A stretch of DNA of 15,310 nucleotides from Peptococcaceae bacterium (GCA_031264885.1 JAISDM010000168.1:1-15310), one strand, 5' to 3'. Positions 1 to 5,444 are shown, numbered from the stretch's first letter. The notes: generated by a model from the letters alone, not told the origin. Numbers and translations: made by a program.

Positions 1-149
1 TCGCCGGACAAGGCGGAGGAAGGAGGCATACCCGGGGTGGTATGGCGACTGACGACAACGCAGTCCGACGGCGAAAGGGCAAGTGAAAAATCGCAGGTTA
101 TTGTTTAACGAGTCCTAAATCCCTGATCCGACACTAAGGAGAATATCCA
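1..149. other. Non-coding leader with a structured element before fchA
   Basis: No convincing gene is seen here. The first ~75 bases can fold: TCGCCG at 1-6 pairs with CGGCGA at 70-75, GAC at 7-9 pairs with GTC at 63-65, and inside lies a perfect 6-bp hairpin, CATACC (27-32) with GGTATG (39-44). The rest, 76-149, is AT-richer and carries the fchA ribosome binding site AAGGAG (about 136-141), eight bases before the ATG. I found no convincing -35/-10 pair. The folded part could be the end of a repeat family or of a small structured RNA. It is cut by the window edge, so its full extent is unknown. Confidence 0.4.
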
Positions 150-794
150 ATGGATACCAAAGAAAAAGATTTCGTAAAGATAAGCTGTGAAGCATTCGTT
201 CAGGTACTCGCCTCGAAGGCGCCCGTGCCGGGCGGCGGCGGAGCCGCCGCCCTGGTGGGGGCTGTGGGGACCGCCCTGGGCGGCATGGTGGGCAGTCTGA
301 CTCTGGGCAAACAGAAATACGCCGATGTGCAGGACGACATCGCCGCCCTCAACGGGAAGGCCGGCCGGCTCCAGGAGGAACTGCTGGCGCTGGTGAAACG
401 GGACGCGGAGGTGTTCGAGCCTCTGTCCAAGGCTTACGGCCTGCCCAAGGGGACGGAGGAAGAGCGGGCCGAAAAAGCGCGGGTGATGGAAGCGACGCTC
501 CGGGACGCCTGTTCGGTTCCCGCGGAAATTATGGAAAAATGCTGCGCCGCTATTGAACTGCACCGTGAGTTCGCGGAAAAAGGCGCCGCCATCGCCATCA
601 GCGACGTGGGCTGCGGCGTCGTCTGCTGCAAGGCGGCCCTCCAGGCCGCCGGCCTGAACGTTTTCATCAATACCAAATCCATGACAGACCGCGCCTACGC
701 GGAAACCGTCAATGAGAAAGCAAACAGACTGCTGAGCGCCTACACGGTTCTCGCTGATGAAATTTACGCGCGGGTCGCCGCGCGCTTCGAATGA
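150..794 (+). CDS. fchA: Methenyl-/formimino-tetrahydrofolate cyclohydrolase (FchA family)
   Basis: This 214-residue protein matches the cyclodeaminase/cyclohydrolase family (FTCD C-terminal domain type, Pfam FTCD_C), which interconverts 5,10-methenyl-THF and 10-formyl-THF or deaminates formimino-THF in the cytosol. The family signature is seen near residues 24-36 (APVPGGGGAAAL), followed by GKQKY, an acidic KRDAEVFEPL segment, and AISDVGCGVVCCKAALQAAGLNVFIN towards the C-terminus. Length is normal for the stand-alone form, which is fully alpha-helical and dimeric. The ATG at 150 has AAGGAG eight bases upstream. Its stop lies 11 bases before folD and overlaps that gene's ribosome binding site, so the two are coupled. 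Because the neighbouring FolD lacks cyclohydrolase residues, FchA is probably the working cyclohydrolase. The sequence alone cannot separate cyclohydrolase from formimino-THF cyclodeaminase use. Confidence 0.9.
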   Translation: MDTKEKDFVKISCEAFVQVLASKAPVPGGGGAAALVGAVGTALGGMVGSLTLGKQKYADVQDDIAALNGKAGRLQEELLALVKRDAEVFEPLSKAYGLPKGTEEERAEKARVMEATLRDACSVPAEIMEKCCAAIELHREFAEKGAAIAISDVGCGVVCCKAALQAAGLNVFINTKSMTDRAYAETVNEKANRLLSAYTVLADEIYARVAARFE

Positions 795-805
795 GGTGAA
801 CAGAT

Positions 806-1663
806 ATGGCGGAACTTTTGAAAGGCGCACCGGTCGCGGCCGCTCTCAACGAGGATCTGACCCGGCGGATCGCCGGACTGAAGGAACGGGGCGTCACTCC
901 GGCCCTGGCCATTGTGCGGGTGGGGGAACGCCCGGACGACATAGCGTATGAAAACGGCGCCATGAATCGCTGTGAAAAGGTTGGGGCGGAAGCCCGGCGG
1001 ATTACCTTGCCCGCCGGCGTGTCCCAGGACGAACTGCTGGAAACGGTCCGGCGGCTGAACGGCGACGCCGGCGTACACGGCGTCCTGTTGCTGAGGCCGC
1101 TGCCCAAAGAGCTTGACGAAGCGCGGATATGCGGATCGCTGGCGCCGGAGAAGGATGTGGACGGCATCACCAGCGGTTCCATGGCGGGGGTTTATACCGG
1201 GGTTCACAAAGGATATCCGCCCTGCACGCCTCACGCCTGCATGGAACTCCTGGACTATTACGGCGTCGGCCTCACAGGCAAGCGCGTGGTGGTGGTCGGG
1301 CGGAGCCTGGTGGTGGGCAAACCCGCGGCCATGATGCTGATCCGGAAAAACGCCACCGTCACCGTCTGCCACACACGGACGGAAAATCTGCCGGCGGTCT
1401 GCCGGGGCGCGGAGATCCTCATCGTCGCCATCGGCCGGGCGAACGCGATCCATCAGGACTATCTGTCGCCCGGGCAAATCGTGCTGGATGTGGGCATCAA
1501 TGTGGACGAAAACGGAAAGCTCTGCGGCGATGTGGACGCCGCGCAGGCGGACTCCATCGTGAAGGCTTTCACGCCGGTTCCGGGCGGAATCGGCTCCGTA
1601 ACCACGTCGGTTCTTGTAAAGCATGTGACGGCAGCCGCGGAAAAAGCAGCCGGGAGAGGGTGA
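806..1663 (+). CDS. folD: Methylene-THF dehydrogenase (FolD family), cyclohydrolase residues altered
   Basis: This 285-residue protein has the FolD layout: an N-terminal catalytic domain, a Rossmann domain with VVVVGRSLVVGKPAAMML (about 157-174), and the C-terminal PVPGGIGSVTTSVL signature. It should oxidise or reduce 5,10-methylene-/5,10-methenyl-THF with NAD(P). In the active site, Tyr48 and Asp119 (KDVDG) are kept. The position of the catalytic lysine (E. coli K54, human K56) is Ala52, in YENGA. The position of the conserved glutamine (E. coli Q98, human Q100) is Leu96, in LLLRPLP. The spacing between these positions is the same as in E. coli, so the alignment is firm. In characterised FolD proteins the lysine is required for cyclohydrolase but not for dehydrogenase activity, so I infer a monofunctional dehydrogenase working with FchA. 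The ATG follows GAGGTG with normal spacing. The next gene starts four bases after the stop. Confidence 0.92.
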   Translation: MAELLKGAPVAAALNEDLTRRIAGLKERGVTPALAIVRVGERPDDIAYENGAMNRCEKVGAEARRITLPAGVSQDELLETVRRLNGDAGVHGVLLLRPLPKELDEARICGSLAPEKDVDGITSGSMAGVYTGVHKGYPPCTPHACMELLDYYGVGLTGKRVVVVGRSLVVGKPAAMMLIRKNATVTVCHTRTENLPAVCRGAEILIVAIGRANAIHQDYLSPGQIVLDVGINVDENGKLCGDVDAAQADSIVKAFTPVPGGIGSVTTSVLVKHVTAAAEKAAGRG

Positions 1664-1667
1664 GAAT

Positions 1668-2489
1668 ATGGGTTCCTTGAATCCAACTGAGATTATCCAG
1701 AGTTACGCGGAGGCGGGTCAAAAGAAAGCGGACCGTTCCGCCGGCAAGATGTTCCTGCTGGCGGTTTTGGCCGGACTGTTCATCGCCTTCGGGGCGGCTG
1801 TGACCAACACTGCCGCCCACAGCATCGGGAATGTATCCTCCGCCCGGCTGATTTCCGGCCTGTTGTTTCCCTTCGGACTCGGCATGGTGATGCTGCTGGG
1901 GGCCGAGCTGTTCACAGGCAATTGCATGATCCCCGTCTCGGTGCTGGAGGGCAAAACCACGGCCGGGAAGATGTTCCGCAACTGGGGCGTGGTCTACCTG
2001 GGCAATTTGGCCGGGGCTTTGCTGCTGGCGGCGGGCTGCGCTTATTTCGGGCAAATGAATTATTCCGGCGGCGGTTTGGCGGTGTATACCATCAGAGTCG
2101 CGGCCGGGAAAAGCGCGCTGACCTTTCTTTCCGGCGTTGTGCTGGGTTTCTTCTGCAATGTGCTTGTGTGCGGCGGCGTGCTTTGCAGCCTTTCGGCCAA
2201 AGACACCGCCGGCCGGATTCTGGGCGCCTATATCCCGGTGGCCTTCTTCGTGATCTGCGGATTCGAGCATTGCATCGCGAATATGTACTACATCCCCGCC
2301 GGGCTGTTTGCCATGACCGTGCCGTCATACGCCCGGCTCGCGGCGGAGGCGGGCGTGGACACCGCCGCGCTTACCTGGGGCGGCTTCTTCCTGGGCAATC
2401 TCATACCGGTGACCCTGGGCAACATCTTGGGCGGCGCCGGTCTCGGCCTGGCCATGTGGGCCGCCCACCTGCGGCGCGGCCGCGCGTAA
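1668..2489 (+). CDS. Formate/nitrite transporter family channel (FocA/NirC-like)
   Basis: This 273-residue hydrophobic protein belongs to the formate/nitrite transporter (FNT) family of pentameric inner-membrane channels. About six membrane segments are visible, near residues 28-48, 62-82, 106-127, 150-173, 186-209 and 235-265. Family signatures are the GAELFTGNCM motif at 78-87 and the FEHCIANMYY motif at 199-208, in which His201 corresponds to the central pore histidine of FocA. A SAKD loop (176-179) supplies the usual lysine. It directly follows folD (gap of four bases; GAGAGGGTGA before the ATG), so it is the third gene of a one-carbon operon and most likely carries formate. Nitrite or hydrosulfide transport cannot be excluded from sequence. 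No formate-THF ligase gene is seen in the window. Confidence 0.88.
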   Translation: MGSLNPTEIIQSYAEAGQKKADRSAGKMFLLAVLAGLFIAFGAAVTNTAAHSIGNVSSARLISGLLFPFGLGMVMLLGAELFTGNCMIPVSVLEGKTTAGKMFRNWGVVYLGNLAGALLLAAGCAYFGQMNYSGGGLAVYTIRVAAGKSALTFLSGVVLGFFCNVLVCGGVLCSLSAKDTAGRILGAYIPVAFFVICGFEHCIANMYYIPAGLFAMTVPSYARLAAEAGVDTAALTWGGFFLGNLIPVTLGNILGGAGLGLAMWAAHLRRGRA

Positions 2490-2522
2490 CGGCGGCGCCG
2501 CCAAGGCATTCCCCGCACCGCA

Positions 2523-2551
2523 GGCCCGGGCGGCATTCTGCCGCCCGGGCC
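2523..2551. repeat. GGGCGGCA-type hairpin repeat, copy 1
   Basis: A perfect 13-bp inverted repeat (2523-2535 with 2539-2551) around a three-base loop, TTC. The core GGGCGGCA...TGCCGCCC is shared with copies at 2732-2752, 2782-2800 and 12757-12775. This copy lies in the opposite orientation to copy 2: read on the minus strand it is preceded by a TTTTCGGAC-like flank, as copy 2 is preceded by TTCCGGAC on the plus strand. It may also stop transcription of the upstream operon, but it has no T-tract. Confidence 0.75.
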
Positions 2552-2630
2552 CGTCCGAAAACATCAAAAATGGCGCCGTTAACACCATATGGAAACGCAC
2601 CCTAAATATTGCCGGGCTTGTCTATCCCCC

Positions 2631-2705
2631 GTCATTCCGGCTTTATGCCGGAATCCAAAAATGATAAACCAAGGAACCTGGATTCTGGGACAAGCCCAGA
2701 ATGAC
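2631..2705. repeat. 75-bp palindromic element (GTCATTC...GAATGAC)
   Basis: The ends are exact inverted repeats, GTCATTC (2631-2637) and GAATGAC (2699-2705). Inside are two perfect 8-bp hairpins, ATTCCGGC/GCCGGAAT (2634-2641 with 2647-2654) and ATTCTGGG/CCCAGAAT (2682-2689 with 2695-2702). A further pair, GAATCCA (2651-2657) and TGGATTC (2679-2685), can close the middle. The element can therefore fold as a cruciform or as one long hairpin. It resembles the small non-autonomous palindromic repeats with GTCATTC-type ends found in many bacterial genomes; I infer a mobile, MITE-like origin. Confidence 0.75.
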
Positions 2706-2731
2706 AAGATATGATAGTTTCCGGACAGTCT

Positions 2732-2752
2732 GGGGCGGCAGAATGCCGCCCC
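2732..2752. repeat. GGGCGGCA-type hairpin repeat, copy 2
   Basis: A perfect 9-bp inverted repeat, GGGGCGGCA/TGCCGCCCC, around the loop GAA. It begins 26 bases after the 75-bp palindromic element. The left flank TTCCGGACAGTCT resembles the flank of copy 1 (minus strand) and the sequence at 12885-12897, which suggests the mobile or amplified unit is longer than the hairpin. Confidence 0.75.
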
Positions 2753-2772
2753 TACGGGCGCCACGAACAGCG

Positions 2773-2814
2773 CGTCTGTATGGGCGGCAGTCTGCCGCCC
2801 CTCCTTGACAGACG
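2773..2814. repeat. GGGCGGCA-type hairpin repeat, copy 3, within a longer stem
   Basis: The core GGGCGGCA/TGCCGCCC (2782-2789 with 2793-2800) has a three-base loop, GTC. It is enclosed by a second exact pair, CGTCTGT (2773-2779) and ACAGACG (2808-2814), which gives a long imperfect hairpin. It lies 54 bases before the -35 box of the antitoxin promoter. Confidence 0.7.
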
Positions 2815-2867
2815 TGGATTTCCAAATTCCGGCCCATTTTTATTTTATCACCAAATGACAACGGCAC

Positions 2868-2896
2868 TTGACGCATTTGTATTATTACGCTATAAT
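2868..2896 (+). promoter_or_regulatory. SigA-type promoter of the antitoxin gene
   Basis: TTGACG (2868-2873) and a perfect TATAAT (2891-2896) are separated by exactly 17 bases. A second TATAAT lies at 2913-2918 without a good -35 box. The repeated ATTAGA words between the two (in 2895-2912) could be an operator for autoregulation, which is usual for antitoxins of this kind, but that part is inference. Confidence 0.8.
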
Positions 2897-2943
2897 TAGA
2901 ACGCAATTAGAGTATAATATGATCATCGAAAAGAGGCGCCGCT

Positions 2944-3228
2944 ATGATTATCAAATCGTCCAAAGCGATCCGGAACGGATACAAAGAGATTTCTGAGATG
3001 TGCAAATCCACCCATGAGCCTATACATCTGACGGTCAACGGCGAAGGCGACCTCGTGGTCATGGATATAAACGCCTTTTACCAACGCGAAAGACAGCTTG
3101 ATATCAGAGAGCAGCTATTGGCTGTTGAGGCCAACAGGCTTCGCGGGGTTCCTGATTATCCTGCGCGGGAAGTGATTGCTGAAGGCCGGGCTATGCTGCG
3201 CGGTATCAGAGACGCGGCCAATGAATGA
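2944..3228 (+). CDS. Phd/YefM-family antitoxin (prevent-host-death protein)
   Basis: This 94-residue protein has the form of a type II antitoxin of the Phd/YefM group. An N-terminal DNA-binding part has the typical opening (IIKSSKAIRNGYKEISEMC), followed by PIHLTVNGEGDLVVMDINAFYQRE at about 26-49, which is the conserved YefM-type core. A charged C-terminal tail would wrap a toxin. The ATG follows AAGAGG (2931-2936) at seven bases and a consensus promoter. The downstream toxin frame begins at 3221, overlapping the end of this gene as in a normal toxin-antitoxin operon, but the toxin is reduced to a remnant. The antitoxin is therefore probably an orphan, kept as an autorepressor, as protection against a related toxin elsewhere, or simply not yet lost. 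It is AT-richer than its neighbours, which suggests acquisition. Confidence 0.85.
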   Translation: MIIKSSKAIRNGYKEISEMCKSTHEPIHLTVNGEGDLVVMDINAFYQRERQLDIREQLLAVEANRLRGVPDYPAREVIAEGRAMLRGIRDAANE

Positions 3229-3326
3229 AAGGCCGAAATATCATGTCGAAGTTTCAAATCGTGGGTAACATGGTGTATATTGACCTTATCATCGACGCCA
3301 GGGCGGAAAATACAAATATTTCCTAA
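3221..3326 (+). pseudogene. Remnant of a RelE/ParE-type toxin gene
   Basis: The ATG at 3221 overlaps the antitoxin stop and encodes MNERPKYHVEVSNRG before a stop at 3266-3268. This is a typical toxin N-terminus. In another frame, 3243-3326 encodes MSKFQIVGNMVYIDLIIDARAENTNIS, which is like the C-terminal strands of RelE/ParE toxins (YQI...VYIDYIID.R). About 60-70 residues of the middle are missing, and the two ends are joined out of frame. An intact toxin of this family has about 90-110 residues. I infer an internal deletion that inactivated the toxin. The 27-codon second frame could still be translated but would lack the toxin's catalytic surface. Confidence 0.65.
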
Positions 3327-3329
3327 TAC

Positions 3330-3353
3330 AGCCGTTTGAGAAATCAAGCGGCT
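3330..3353 (+). terminator. Possible terminator after the toxin remnant
   Basis: AGCCGTTTGA and TCAAGCGGCT form a 10-bp stem with one G-T pair around a GAAA tetraloop, a very stable loop. Only two further T residues follow, so the T-tract is weak. It lies just after the C-terminal toxin remnant stop, where a terminator of the toxin-antitoxin operon would be expected. Confidence 0.5.
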
Positions 3354-3417
3354 TTAAGGTATGAATCATGAATTTGCCGCCATGAATCAAGTCCTCTAAA
3401 TTTATCACATATGGCAA

Positions 3418-3446
3418 TTGCCACAGCAGGGTTTTTGATGTATTAT
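3418..3446 (+). promoter_or_regulatory. Candidate promoter for dinB
   Basis: TTGCCA (3418-3423) and TATTAT (3441-3446) are separated by 17 bases. The -35 box overlaps a perfect 12-bp palindrome, TGGCAATTGCCA (3412-3423), which could be an operator. I do not see a Gram-positive LexA box (GAAC-N4-GTTC) nearby. The site lies inside the longest possible dinB reading frame and therefore argues for a dinB start further downstream. Confidence 0.5.
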
Positions 3447-3557
3447 GGTGGTGGCAATATGGTTATCCTACTCGGGACCGACTCCCCCGGATATCCTGAT
3501 TCCTTAATCCGTTCCGCGGCGGACGGTTTACCCGCCGGCCACAAGGGTATTCAGCCA

Positions 3558-4805
3558 ATGATACATTCAGGTGATCACGGCCGCCATACGTTTGAGCGCG
3601 CCGGCCCGGCGGGCGCCGGCCCGGATTGCGGCAAGACAATCATACATGTGGATATGGACGCTTTCTACGCGGCTGTTGAAATGCGGGACAACCCGGAACT
3701 CCGCGGCAAGCCGCTGATCATCGGCGCCCTGCCGGGTGAGCGGGGCGTGGTGTCAACATGCAGCTACGAAGCCCGGAAACACGGAGTCCGCTCGGCCATG
3801 CCCATCAGCGAGGCGCGCCGGCTTTGTCCGGAGGGGATATATATGCGTCCCAGCTTCCATAAATACGAGGAAGCGTCCGGACAGGTACATGAAATTTGGG
3901 ATCAGTACACAGACTTGGTCGAGTATATTTCTCTTGACGAGGGTTTTTTGGATGTTACCCACACCATGGGCATTTTCGGCGGGGCGGCAAAGATAGGGCG
4001 CGAAATCAAGAGCAGGGTCAGGGACCAAACCGGCCTCACCTGCTCGGTCGGGATCGGTTATTCCATGATGTCCGCGAAACTTGCCAGCGAGGAAAAAAAG
4101 CCGGATGGGTTCTTTGAGATATTGACTCCGGCCGCCTTAAAAAATCTCATCATCGACCGGAACGTGAGAATTATATACGGAGTCGGGCCGCAGACCGCCG
4201 CCGAGCTGCAGCGGATAGGCGTCCATACCGTACGGGATATCTACGGCCACAGGCAAGCCGTTATCAACGCCCTCGGCAGCCACGGCAGGCAGATCGTGGA
4301 TCTGGCCGACGGCATCGACGGCCGCGAAGTGGCGGCCGGAGCCAAGTCTCAGTCCTTAGGCAAAGAGCATACGTTCCAGCAGGATATCACGGATTTTGAA
4401 TATCTGAAGGACGTGCTCCGGCTCATAGCGAGGGAATTGAGCTACCAGACGCGTCTCAAGGGCATCTACTGCCACACCGTTACGCTGAAAGTCACATATG
4501 AGGGCATGAGGAAGATCACCCGGTCCAAGAGCGGTCGCCCGTCAAACAAGGCCGGCGACATATATGAAACGACCGCCGCCATGTTGGACAAAATTGAGAA
4601 GCGCCCTGTCCGGCTGGTGGGGATCACACTCAGCGGGTTTACGGATGTGGCCGCGAAACAGCTGTCTCTGTTTGACACCGCTTCCGATCAGCAGGCGGAA
4701 AGACGGGACGCCGTGATCATGGATCTGCAGCGCAGATACGGTATGGACGCGGTAAAGACCGGCAGCGAGCTGGTTGCGGAAAAACGTCTCAAAAAGGAGG
4801 AATAA
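3558..4805 (+). CDS. dinB: DNA polymerase IV (Y-family, DinB)
   Basis: With the start at 3558 this is a 415-residue error-prone translesion polymerase. The catalytic palm begins at TIIHVDMDAFYAAVE (Asp32, Asp34) and has SLDEGFLDVT with Asp127-Glu128 as the remaining metal ligands. The thumb helix-hairpin-helix region is near IIYGVGPQTAAELQRIGVHT (205-224), and the little-finger domain is at about 260-365. A beta-clamp-binding motif, QLSLF, is at 368-372, in the usual C-terminal place. The frame is open from 3411, but the extra 49 residues resemble nothing in the family and overlap a candidate promoter. The ATG at 3558 has AAGGG ten bases upstream and still leaves about 26 unusual residues before the conserved domain. 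ATG 3459 is an alternative. The stop is two bases before the next gene, whose ribosome binding site lies in the dinB end. Confidence 0.9.
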   Translation: MIHSGDHGRHTFERAGPAGAGPDCGKTIIHVDMDAFYAAVEMRDNPELRGKPLIIGALPGERGVVSTCSYEARKHGVRSAMPISEARRLCPEGIYMRPSFHKYEEASGQVHEIWDQYTDLVEYISLDEGFLDVTHTMGIFGGAAKIGREIKSRVRDQTGLTCSVGIGYSMMSAKLASEEKKPDGFFEILTPAALKNLIIDRNVRIIYGVGPQTAAELQRIGVHTVRDIYGHRQAVINALGSHGRQIVDLADGIDGREVAAGAKSQSLGKEHTFQQDITDFEYLKDVLRLIARELSYQTRLKGIYCHTVTLKVTYEGMRKITRSKSGRPSNKAGDIYETTAAMLDKIEKRPVRLVGITLSGFTDVAAKQLSLFDTASDQQAERRDAVIMDLQRRYGMDAVKTGSELVAEKRLKKEE

Positions 4806-4807
4806 CT

Positions 4808-5317
4808 ATGTCAAAACTTGAAGTGTTTTTTGATTACACCTGCCCCCACTGCGTGCGGGGACACGAATACCTGACGGAGCTCCTGCCGCGGTTCCCCGGT
4901 CTTGAGATCGAGTGGCGCCCGTGTGAGGCGCATCCGCGCCCCGAGCAACACGGCAGGCACAGCGACTTATGCGCACGCGGGATGTATCTCGCGCGGGAAC
5001 TCGGCTCGGATCTGACAGAGTATCATAAAAGAATGTACCGCGCCGCCCAGTCACGCCAAACCGATATCGAGGATATCCATGTTATAGCGGAGGTCATGGA
5101 CGGGTTCCTGGACGGAGACGCGCTGCGGGCCGCGCTTTCCGGCGGCAAGTATGAAAATGAGCTGCTGGAGAACAACCGGCTCGTCTGGGATGAATACGAC
5201 TGCTCCGCCGTGCCGTCTTTTCGGGCGGAGGGGGCTCTGCTGAAATCCCAGCTCGGCGTCGGAGTGAGCAAGGAGCATCTCGCGGCTTTCATTGAGCGGC
5301 ATTACAAATCCAAATAA
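4808..5317 (+). CDS. DsbA-family thiol-disulfide oxidoreductase, cytosolic
   Basis: This 169-residue protein has a thioredoxin-fold start (KLEVFFDYTCPHC) with a CPHC active site at residues 12-15, the DsbA-type dipeptide. An inserted helical domain (about 50-120) follows, and then the cis-proline loop SAVPSF with Pro136. There is no signal peptide, so it should act in the cytosol, like the FrnE/DsbA-like group. Extra cysteines at 39, 55 and 132 are visible. The substrate is unknown. Its strong AAGGAGG site sits in the last codons of dinB, and the gap is two bases, so it is translated with dinB. A redox protein next to a repair polymerase hints at a stress-linked unit, but that is inference. 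The gene ends at the start of the bidirectional hairpin region before the tRNA. Confidence 0.85.
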   Translation: MSKLEVFFDYTCPHCVRGHEYLTELLPRFPGLEIEWRPCEAHPRPEQHGRHSDLCARGMYLARELGSDLTEYHKRMYRAAQSRQTDIEDIHVIAEVMDGFLDGDALRAALSGGKYENELLENNRLVWDEYDCSAVPSFRAEGALLKSQLGVGVSKEHLAAFIERHYKSK

Positions 5318-5356
5318 AAAAAGGAAACGCTGTGAACATCCGTTTCACAGCGTTTC
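5316..5356 (-). terminator. Strong terminator of the tRNA / sigA side
   Basis: A perfect 13-bp stem (5324-5336 with 5344-5356, GAAACGCTGTGAA and its complement) has a seven-base loop. On the minus strand it is followed by seven T (5316-5322 on the plus strand are all A), the classic rho-independent form. It lies 11 bases after the end of the tRNA. Because no hairpin is seen between sigA and the tRNA, it probably ends the sigA transcripts too. On the plus strand it may also stop the dinB operon, less efficiently because the 3' side has no T-run. Confidence 0.85.
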
Positions 5357-5367
5357 TCATATCCTCG

Positions 5368-5444
5368 TGGTGGGCCCTATAGGACTCGAACCTATGACAG
5401 ACCGGTTATGGGCCGGGGGCTCTAACCAACTGAGCTAAGGGCCC
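5368..5444 (-). tRNA. tRNA with anticodon CAU, probably tRNA-Ile2
   Basis: A complete 77-nt tRNA including an encoded CCA is read on the minus strand. The acceptor GGGCCCT/AGGGCCC pairs perfectly, the D-arm is GCTCAGTTGGTTAGAGC, the T-arm is ATAGG-TTCGAGT-CCTAT, and the discriminator is A73. The anticodon CAU is at 5408-5410. The paired G1-C72 end rules out the initiator tRNA. The C4-G69 and C5-G68 pairs match what E. coli TilS uses to pick tRNA-Ile2, in which C34 becomes lysidine and reads AUA. Elongator tRNA-Met remains possible. Two oddities: position 33 is C (plus-strand G at 5411) instead of the near-universal U, and 27-43 is a C-U mismatch. The rest of the fold is intact, and it has a good promoter and terminator. 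Confidence 0.9.

Larger units (their letters stand above)
2490..2867. other. Repeat-rich intergenic region
   Basis: No gene is supported in this spacer of nearly 400 bp. It contains, in order, a perfect 12-bp palindrome (2491-2502) right after the transporter stop, a GC-rich hairpin repeat (2523-2551), a 75-bp palindromic element (2631-2705) and two more short GGGCGGCA hairpins (2732-2752 and 2782-2800). The short open frames here run through the repeats and resemble no known protein. None of the hairpins is followed by a run of T, so a standard terminator for the fchA-folD-transporter operon is not evident. Confidence 0.7.

Noticed and set aside
34..50. Sequence GGGGTGGTATGGCG resembles the T-box consensus GGGTGGNACCGCG
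   Set aside because: The key ACC is changed, there is no specifier stem or terminator before fchA, and the gene is not of a T-box type. Treated as chance.
764..1624. Minus-strand open frame of 286 codons
   Set aside because: Antisense to folD, with no recognisable protein features.
2523..2551. GC-rich hairpin as a rho-independent terminator of the fchA operon
   Set aside because: No T-run follows on either strand, and the same hairpin core occurs elsewhere as a repeat, so a repeat is the better call; a terminator role is not excluded.
2523..2814. Could the regularly shaped hairpins be a CRISPR array?
   Set aside because: Spacing is irregular, orientation varies, and there are no constant direct repeats with unique spacers or cas genes.
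3221..3268. Intact toxin gene starting at 3221
   Set aside because: The frame stops after 15 codons; only end fragments of the family are seen.
5368..5444. Initiator tRNA-fMet
   Set aside because: Position 1-72 is a G-C pair, and the anticodon stem lacks the three G-C pairs typical of initiators.
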